DNA of 64,000 nucleotides from NCBI GenBank assembly GCA_018398815.1, contig CM031616.1, positions 29,250,893 to 29,314,892 of the forward strand, in the 5' to 3' direction. The stretch's first letter is position 1, and every line of letters starts with the position of its first letter. Below, one piece after another: positions 56,345-64,000 of this stretch. The DNA comes from Conus ventricosus. Its lineage: Eukaryota > Mollusca > Gastropoda > Neogastropoda > Conidae. Under the pieces are notes generated by a model. It ran no database searches. It was given only the letters and a program-made list of their open reading frames with translations, and was not told the origin of the DNA. The position numbers were made by a program, and so were the translations under genes.

Positions 56345-59135
56345 TCTCAAACTGTCGTATCAATTGTTTTTTTTAAATGAGATTGCATTTGTGGCAATCT
56401 TGATGGCACCCGGCGTGAGTTCCACAGCCGTACAGAACTAGGATAAAATGAGTGTAAGTGGCTGTCAATATTTGATGCAGGTATGGTATAACATTGACCG
56501 CCACTCCTGGTGCTACTTTTTATTCATACTAGTTGTTCCATTGGAATATCAATTACTTTAGCCCTGCCTTTGAAGAAGATGTTAAGTTTGATAAAGCTCT
56601 TCTCTCTTCTAAGGGTTTCCATTCTAATTTCCTCATGTTCTTCCTAGTATTCCCCTTTTCTCAGATGTGGTTCCTGTTACGAACCGTGCTGCTCTCTTCT
56701 GAATCTTTTCGAGGTTATCAATGTCCTTTAGATGGTAAGGATCCCAAATGAGCAACCATATTCCAGTACTGGTCTAACCAGTGTTTTGTAGCAGTCGTCT
56801 TTAACCTTTTGGGGGCAGTCATTGATATTCCTGTATAAGAAAGCTAAGATGTTATTTGCTTTCTTACATACTAAATTGTAATGTTCTTTCCATTTGAGAC
56901 GACTATCTATAATCACGCCTAAATATTTTGCAGCATTAGTTTCTTTAAGAATAGTATTATGGATAGAATAATCTGATCTAATTGGTGAGCGTTTGTTACA
57001 TATACGCAACACTTGGCACTTTTGGGGATGAAATTCCATTTTCCAAGTTCTTTCCCACTCTTGTAAAGCGTTTAGATCTTCTTGTAGAATGCGTGTATCA
57101 TTCTTGCTTCTGATTGTTCTATATACTAAGCTGTCATCTGCAAAAAGCCTTATAGTAGTTCCAGGGAGAGAGATTTCTACTTATGTCATTTATATATAAA
57201 TTAAGAAAAACAAGGGCCCCAGAACAGTTCCCTGTGGTACACCTGACAAGACTGGTTTTACAATGGGATGACGACCCTTCCACAACAACTTTCTGCGTTC
57301 GCCCAACGAGGAATGATCTAGACCATTTTAGCAAAGAACCGCCAATGCCGATGTGGTTCTAATTTAAGCAGCAGGCCCTCATGGTCAACCTTATCAAAGG
57401 CTTTAGAAAAGTCTAATAAAAATTGCATCTATTTGCTGTCTGTTGTTAAGACAGTTATTAAAATCATTGAGAGTTGTTATAAGTTGATCTCACACTCCTT
57501 CGCTGTCTAAAACCATGCTGGGCGTTATTTAAGAAGTCATATTTGTCAAGATGGTCCATTATGCTACTATATATTATGTGTTCAAGTAGTTTAGCTGATA
57601 TGGATGTAAGAGATACAGGTCTATAGTTCTCTGCTTTTGTTTTGTCACCCTTTTTGAATAAGGGAACAATGCTCGCATCTCGCCACTCATCAGGTATTAC
57701 TCCCTGGTCCAGTGAAGCTTGGTAAAGTAGTTGGTATACCTCACTCAATTCATTGGCACATAATTTTAAGAGCTTGCCAGGAACGCCATCGGGACCAGTA
57801 GCTTTGTTTTCATTGATGTTGGTCAGTAACTTAAATACTCCTGCTTTGTTTACTTTGATGTTTTGCATTTCAGGGAGTTTGTCATCATCCTTTAGTCTAA
57901 CGTTAATTAAAGGTTTGGGATTTGAGAAAACTGAACAAAACTGCTTGTTTAGTAAATTTGCTTTCCCTTCAGGGTCCTGTATTACGTTATTCTGGTTGTT
58001 TCTCAGGTCTGGAATCCCAATGTTGTCCTGTCTCTTACTCCTTATGTAAGACCATAATTTCTTGTTTTGATGATCACCTCTGAATCATCGAATTAACATA
58101 ATTGGAGTGAGCAAGCCTACATTCTCTCTGACACTTCTCTTAATATGTTTATACCTAAACAGTAATCTTTCTGAATTAGGATGTAGTTTCAATTTCTTAA
58201 AGAAAACGATGTTTCTTCTCAACAAACGTTTAGTTTTTGTAGTAATCCATGGCTGGTGGTTCTTGCTTGAAGTTATTTTTAGTAGGTATGTTGTCATCCA
58301 TATAATAAAATCCAAGTTAGTTTTTATACACTTCCAAGGTCACTGACATTATCTTTAACACTATGGGACCTCAAAAAAAGACGACTGAATCATTAGTATC
58401 CCTGCGCAATTTTGGTAAATCTGCTTGGTTCCCGAGTCTGATGGTACGTTTAGGGGTTTTCTTCGAAAGGGTTGAAAGTTGGTCTCTAAGAGAATTATGT
58501 CATGATCACCCAGGCCTGCAATTAATTCCTGATTGCCTAAAGCGCCTGGACAATTGGTAAAAATATATCCAGGAATGCCTTACCACGAGTTGGTGCTTCA
58601 ACTGACTGCACTAATCCAAGGTCTTGGTGGTATCAAAAAACTGAGTATTAATATTTTTACTGTATTGATTACCAAGTATGGCATCTTCACCCAATCAATA
58701 TCTGGTAAGTTAAAGTCTCCACCAATCCATATATTGCCTTCCTATTGGCCAAAACAATGTTAGAAATGTCTCTGCAATAGACGAACTACATTTTCATCTG
58801 AGTCTGGAGGTCTGTAAACTGATCCAACAATGACAGGTCTCTATTCTTAAAATTAATCCTACAAAATAAACTTTCACTATTTTTTGCCTTGATATAAAAA
58901 CTCACTGGCCTAAGTTCTTCCTAATGGCAATCAAGACTCCCCCACTTCTTTTTCCAAGTCGTCCTTTCTATAAATATCAAAATCCTCCATTAGATAATTC
59001 ACTGCTGGATGTTCCAGTTTTCTAGCCAAGTTTTTGTTTCCAATTACAACATCAATGTTTTTTTCGGTGACTAAATTACTTGAGTTCTTCCTTTTTCTTG
59101 ATAAGAGATTGAAAATTTACGACTATGCATTTAAG
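56345..59135 (-). pseudogene. CR1/Jockey-like LINE ORF2, copy 2
   Basis: A non-LTR retrotransposon polyprotein without RNase H. Read on the - strand: endonuclease from about 59,130 (FQSLIKKKEELSN, DFDIYRKD, GGVLIAI), and WIGGDFNLPDIDWVKM at 58730-58682. A linker with HQPWITTKTKRLLRRN follows at about 58,240. RT has NENKATGPDGVPGKLLK, AENYRPVSLTSISAKLLE, NNAQHGFRQRRS, LYINDI, FADD (57144-57133) and CQVLRICNKR, then KYLGVIIDSRLKWKEH and VRPVLEYGCS. It ends near 56,345 after SFYPSSVRLWN. Several frameshifts break it. Confidence 0.82.
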
Positions 59136-61180
59136 TTTATCTTTTTCTCTTAATGATTTGGAGTTCAGTTGCACTTTATGATTTGGGATTTATATCAGTT
59201 TAGAATCAGGGGTGGATGCAAACTTAGGACAAAATTTCAAGTTTTCTTTTGGGGATCGGTCTGGTGAGTATAGGGTCAAAACGGTTGCTTTCTGAGCTGC
59301 AGTCTTCAATAGAATCTTCAAAAGGTCTCGAACTAAAGTTTGGAAGCCCGCAGGTTAAAACAAGTCCAAGATATATCACTATTGCATAATGCTTCATAAA
59401 CGTGGCCGAACAAGGTTTTGAAACGCCCCCTCTTTTACAAAATCAGACATCAAGCAAACTTTGATGCAAGGGTCAGGTCTAGTACTCTCAGGATATTTAG
59501 TGTCAGGCGTATCAATCATCATATGCAAAGCTGAAGTCTTTTAAATTATCAAGAAAGTCAGCAGAATTTTGAACATGTAAGTATTGGGTGCACACTCAGG
59601 GGATTGCATGAGTTCATTCTATCAGTTAGTTACTTTAATTACTACACGTGAAATTTCCTTAAGTTACTACGGAGGCATTTATTGAAGACTTGGTCAGTAC
59701 TATTTGTTACTGTGCTGTGATTTGTGACAGTTGAAAAATACATGAATAAATAAAAGGTTGATGAATAGATCTGGTTGAATCGAATAAGCTCTTCAAAGTC
59801 TCCTTGTCTTTAAATGAGGTCAAAGCATGAACTTCATTTTCTCTTGATAAGAATGACTTCATTTGTCCCTGATCAGTTCCGTAGCTCCTCTTTGAACACT
59901 TTCCAGTGCCGCGGACTGTCTTGTAAACCTGGGGTACCATTCATTGGGGAGGCGCATAGGTCAAATAGTTAGCGTGTTTGTCTTCGGAGCTGACGGTCAT
60001 AAAATTTAAACCATACCTGGGGTCAGTTTTTCTTTTTCAGATTGAAAATCTTCTCTGTCCACCCAGCGCTAAATAGGATATGATTCAGTTCAGGGAAGGT
60101 TAAAGGCGGCGGAAAGAGAGGGCTCCTCCTTCCATCATGCCATCCCCTAGACACAGTGAATTTCTGACAGTTCATCGCCCCTTTGCCGATAGGCTATGGA
60201 CACTTTCACCTTTTAGGCTATGGACACGTTAGCCTTTTTTTTAACATTCGATGAAAAGGGAGAAGGGTGGGAAGGAGAGAAAGTGAGAGGGGATACTTCA
60301 AAATCATACAAGCTGACCCACGGGAGAGGCCCATAACCCCTTAAACTTACTCAGAGTGTTATGTGTTCGCAGCACTGAAGTTGCCCAGTCCGGAACATCG
60401 TCGAAAAACAAAGTGACGTGATTAATACTTTCAAGTATGTCCAGAGCATTGAGGATGCAGACAAACCTTAGCTCCGCCTCTTCCAGGATAGGGACCTAGA
60501 GGGAACACTCTCACACTGGAGAAAAGACACTGCAAGTTTGACATTCGCTCCAGCTACTTTCGCAAAGACCGGCGCCTACATAGAGTAGTCTTCCAGACAG
60601 GGAGGTGACAGCCCCGAGTATTAGTGCCTTACAAAATAGGCTGAATGCCCATGGGGAAATTCTGACAGCTATAAATACTACTGACGGCCCACATATGACC
60701 CTGGCCGCTAAAGCTAGAGTTGTTCAACGGTTCGCTCAATTGTTCAACCAGCTCTATCACCAGATGATGCCTGCTTGGAGGTGGCATTACCAGAGGTAGG
60801 CGTCTATAGGCGGCAGACAGGCATAGAGCGGCGCAGTCCGCCTTCCTCGCATCAGCAGCGAGAACGGATCAAGCCTCTGTCGCCGGGGGACGGCTGTTTT
60901 AAGGACGGGAGTCGATTCGGCGACGATCGAGGCGCTGAATTCTGCGCCTTCATCGTGGCCTACACGACCAGCAAGGCCCTCTCCTTGGGGAAGTAAGTGT
61001 TGAGAACGTCCCTCACGGTCACAGGGTGGATGTGGATCTTCGCAGCGACTTCTGTCCTGCATGTTTTCTGAGTCAGCCTCACCCGACACAGGACCGTCGC
61101 CACTCAGCATGAAACTTTCTACTCGACTTGCTCAGCTCAAAACTCTCGTTAGTATTCAAAAGGAAGCAAAAAGAAAGGGA
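59136..61180. other. Region upstream of LINE, copy 2
   Basis: A - strand open frame at 59707-59940 may be part of an upstream ORF of the LINE. A + strand open frame at 60605-60799 (64 codons, ending MMPAWRWHYQR) has balanced, protein-like composition, but no family is recognised. The matching copy 1 stretch is frameshifted. Confidence 0.4.
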
Positions 61181-61287
61181 AAAAAAAAGAAAAAAAGAAA
61201 TAAGATAAATAAATGAATGAAAATTAAAATAAAAAAAAACAAGTAATAAGACAATAATCTACAGTTGTTTTACAAACTTCAACAAAG

Positions 61288-62425
61288 TTGCTTTGCGAAC
61301 TGAAACAATTTTGCCACGATAAAAACATCACGTCTGAACTTTATATTCCACCGATGACAGTACTACCTAACGCACCTCAAACAATCGGGTACCTGCGGAA
61401 TGTATGGCATGGACGGCAAAATTCTCAAACTGTCAGCGCCAGTAATTACAGACACGTTAAAATGCAACTTTCTATTTTCCCAATACTTTCAAAAAAGCAA
61501 ACTCAGATCCTGCGAACTACAGACCAGTCTCAGTCATTTCCACTGTTTCCAAACCTTTAGGAACTAAACACATAAACAAACACACACTACACCACTTTAA
61601 TACATACCATCCTGGACAGTGCGGGTTCCGACAAAAACAGTCATATCACATGGCCTTAATCAACCCGGTTGAATAATAGCATCAAAACATCATATATTGT
61701 ATCCTCGTCATTGATTAAAAAAAAAAAAAAACATTTGATGGAATATGACCATTATCTTTTTCTCAGAAAATTGAAATAGTATGGCGTATCTACTAACACT
61801 CCTAAGCCTTTTTGACTAGCATCTAACGAATAGGTATCACTAAGACTCTTAAGCCTTTTCACTAATATCTAATGAATAAGTACCAACCTGCAACAGTGAA
61901 TGCAAGTGTTTCCACATTTAAAACCTTCACTATGCTGTCCCACAAGGTTCTATCCGGGGTTCCTTACCGCTCATAGTTTAGATAAAAGATCTGCCTCCAT
62001 ATCAAAACTACATGCCAGTTCTTTGCGGATAATATGACAATACACACAAATTATTCTGATGTAACTTTTCTTGCACGAACTTAACAATAAAATGCCAATA
62101 CAGTCTCATAAAATGGACTGAACTCAATCGCATGTTGCTTTATCCTATTAAAAAAAAAAAAAAACACACACAACTTAAAAAATACATTTATGCTCATCAT
62201 AAGCAGACAAAAACAAATAAACAAACCCAAAATCTGACAGCTTAACTGCTCCACCACATCTTAAAAACGAACCTGTTGAACGGGTTACATACCACAAAGT
62301 GCTGTGAATAAACGTTGATGACAGTAGCAGTCGGCACCCTCCTATAACCTCTCTGTGCATTTACAGGAAGTCTATCAACTCTAAAATCAAATGCTTCCTA
62401 GACCTTTACTCACCCAAATTCCAAC
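61288..62425 (+). pseudogene. Decayed LINE reverse transcriptase
   Basis: On the + strand across changing frames: SDPANYRPVSVISTVSKPL (about 61500-61556), PGQCGFRQK, a GVPQGS-like remnant near 61940-61965, FFADN (about 62015) and VTYHKVL/NVDDS (about 62285-62325), then KSINSKIKCFLDLYSPKF (to about 62420). The order is that of an RT domain from RT1 to beyond the catalytic box. Many stops show it is old or badly sequenced. Confidence 0.7.
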
Positions 62426-62721
62426 CCCCCCCTCCCCCCCCCCCCCCCCCCCCCCCCCCCCAAATTTCATGCTCAGGCGTTCCTAAAATATGCGTCTTGG
62501 TCTATAGGACTCTGCTAGCGCAAACCTGCTGAACCATTGCTTAGCCTACACAAACAGGCACTCGAACTAGTTCTTGAGCCCCCCCCCCCCCCCCCCAACC
62601 TCTTCCTCTCTCTCTCCCTGTATGAAAAAGAACAAATAATAACTTTTCTGTTATGCTTGGGAATGGAGATTATCAATCAATCAATCAAACATACAATCAC
62701 CCTCTCAATCAATCAATCGGG
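62426..62721. other. C runs and (ATCA)n repeats
   Basis: Poly-C at about 62437-62461 and 62580-62596, then CAATCAATCAAT repeats. No gene. Confidence 0.8.
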
Positions 62722-63015
62722 GGCCAGAATAGCTCAGTTGGTAAACCAACTGGATCGTGATCCTGGGGTTGCGGGTTCGAATTTTGGTACAGGGGGATTT
62801 TTCCATCGGAGTTAACATTGGTTCTGACTCCATTCCCCATACAGTCCTTCGAATGAGACTATAAACCGAGGTTCCGTGTGTGAACGCACGCACAACATCT
62901 TGCACACACGTAATATCCCATTACCAACTTTCGGAAGAGAAGGCCAGTTTGGCCGTTGGCATGGATGACACGTTATATATAGCATGCACCTCCTCGAAAA
63001 TGGAGTATGGCTGCC
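62722..63015 (+). mobile_element. tRNA-derived SINE
   Basis: The head resembles a tRNA gene. An A-box-like TAGCTCAGTTGGTA and a B-box-like GGGTTCGAATTTT are spaced about as in a tRNA, the pol III promoter of SINEs. The body has CCATACAGTCCTTCGAATGA, AAACCGAGGTTCCGTGTG and GGCCAGTTTGGCCGTTGG, shared with the inverted copy at 47.6 kb. The tail ends GGCGGGATAAAAAAA near 63035. Confidence 0.78.
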
Positions 63016-63319
63016 TTAATGGCGGGATAAAAAAAAGATCACACACACAAAACTCCACTGCCTGTCTACACAAGCAGTGTCCGTAGGAGAATCAGCTTGC
63101 GTACGCAGAAAGAAAGAAAGAAAGAATCAATCAATCAGTCAGTCAGTTAATCAACAATCAATCAGTCAGTCAGTTAATCAATCAATCTCACTACCTTATT
63201 TCTGCATGCTTCTACATTTATTGCTTTGTCTTATTTTATATTGTTTACCCTAATCAGGGTGAGGATTGGGTGTAAAAAAAGCACACCAGCGCTCATGTTT
63301 TATCGTAGTATGTAACTGA

Positions 63320-63325
<6 letters not shown>
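63016..63325. other. Short tetranucleotide repeats, no gene
   Basis: (AAAG)n near 63108-63124 and (ATCA)/(GTCA) runs to 63190. Otherwise unremarkable. Confidence 0.7.
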
Positions 63326-63384
<59 letters not shown>

Positions 63385-63390
63385 TCTCTC

Positions 63391-63486
<96 letters not shown>
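63326..63486 (+). repeat. (CT)n microsatellite
   Basis: About 160 bp of CT with a few CC and TT interruptions. The Ser-Leu and Arg-Glu frames are repeat artefacts. Confidence 0.95.
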
Positions 63487-63489
<3 letters not shown>

Positions 63490-63529
63490 AAAAAAGCACG
63501 TGTTTGCTTATCTGTAACCCCTGGGAATA

Positions 63530-63546
63530 AAAATTATTATTATTAT

Positions 63547-63598
<52 letters not shown>

Positions 63599-63600
63599 TC

Positions 63601-63631
<31 letters not shown>

Positions 63632-63673
63632 GTCTCTGTCCTGTCTCTGTCTCTCTGTCTCTGTCTCTCTCTG

Positions 63674-63723
<50 letters not shown>
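63530..63723 (+). repeat. (ATT)/(CAT)n and CT/CTGT compound microsatellite
   Basis: A short ATT run, then about 17 CAT units (63548-63598), then CT interleaved with CTGT to 63723. Confidence 0.95.
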
Positions 63724-63726
<3 letters not shown>

Positions 63727-63737
63727 CATATTGAAGA

Positions 63738-64000
63738 ATCTTGTGAAATGTTTTGTGATGATCGGCGATTCATACAATCAACTCTAACCTTAATTCAGTT
63801 AATGCATCATTACAGAAAATCAGTAGACATCTTAAGTGAGTGGTGCCGTGTGAATCATAGGTTGCTAAACCCCAGCAAGACCAGCAAGACGAAAGTATGC
63901 TTATAACAACCCAACAGAGACGGCAAAACATAAACAGATCCCTTCTATCGTGAACTAGGCATAATAATTGATAACAATCTTTCATGAACAGCTCACATCA
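63738..64000 (+). pseudogene. LINE reverse-transcriptase fragment, cut by window edge
   Basis: KSVDILSEWCRVNHRLLNPS followed by SKTKVCL is the segment just after the catalytic box in many LINE RTs. After a frame change, ELGIIIDNNLS and TAH continue to the window end. A different copy from the one at 61.3-62.4 kb. Confidence 0.7.

Larger units (their letters stand above)
55466..61180. repeat. Tandem duplication, copy 2
   Basis: Direct copy of 49425-55465, about 5.7 kb. It is shorter because it lacks many of the single-base insertions of copy 1. Its left junction, AAAAGGGAAATAACCTAGG, follows directly on the right end of copy 1. Confidence 0.88.

Noticed and set aside
62722..62795. Possible tRNA gene
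   Set aside because: A and B boxes are present, but the cloverleaf is imperfect and the sequence continues into a repeat body found elsewhere. It is a SINE head.
63293..63906. 195-codon Ser-Leu/His frame and Arg-Glu frames on the other strand
   Set aside because: CT and CAT microsatellites. Only the last ~55 codons (from about 63738) carry an RT-like signal, annotated separately.

Overview
The window is animal nuclear DNA. It shows interrupted genes with GT-AG introns, dense CA/GT and CT microsatellites, and many classes of retrotransposon. The mix of tRNA-derived SINEs, an I/Nimb-like LINE with RNase H, a DIRS-type tyrosine-recombinase element, a hAT remnant and a Ty3/gypsy-type element suggests a lophotrochozoan, most likely a mollusc and perhaps a gastropod. 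That placement is inference. No bacterial-type operon, CRISPR array or phage is present.

Two host genes are recognisable and lie tail to tail. On the + strand at the left edge are the last four exons of MYG1 (about 1.32-5.30 kb), a 3'-5' RNA exonuclease. The first three exons are clean and the last is broken by several single-base indels. On the - strand is a complete eight-exon DCAF7 (WDR68/HAN11) gene, 46,977 down to 34,583. Its 346-codon reading frame joins without any frameshift, and all exon boundaries were placed to the base.

The 29 kb between them is mostly mobile DNA. From 6,798 to 21,045 lies one LTR retrotransposon with about 2.17-kb LTRs, a 5-bp target duplication, an 18-nt tRNA-Pro-type primer site and a purine tract. 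Its gag/protease/integrase remnants are followed by a scrap of RNase H, so integrase precedes RT/RNase H (Gmr1-like order) and the RT is deleted. Nested in its leader is a near full-length I/Nimb-like LINE (9,374-15,328) with a 15-bp target duplication. To the right come a tandem array that was the LTR element's target, a 1.23-kb hAT-like element with terminal inverted repeats and an 8-bp target duplication (21,810-23,037), a 5'-truncated DIRS-like element with fold-back 3' DNA (24,955-26,750), a separate 1.47-kb fold-back (27,014-28,480) and a LINE RNase H fragment. A 57-bp-period minisatellite lies just past the DCAF7 3' end. A second DIRS copy sits in DCAF7 intron 2.

Upstream of DCAF7, 49.4-61.2 kb is a direct tandem duplication of about 6 kb. 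Each copy carries a decayed CR1/Jockey-like LINE on the - strand. The copies differ mainly by single-base indels, and in one a reverse-transcriptase segment is overrun by G runs, so I suspect a false (haplotypic, unpolished) duplication. The right edge holds a decayed second LINE, a tRNA-derived SINE, long CT/CAT microsatellites and the start of another RT fragment.

I do not see an undescribed functional system. The most interesting items are the Gmr1-like LTR element with its nested LINE, the DIRS/fold-back family, the compact hAT element, and the evidence of assembly error.
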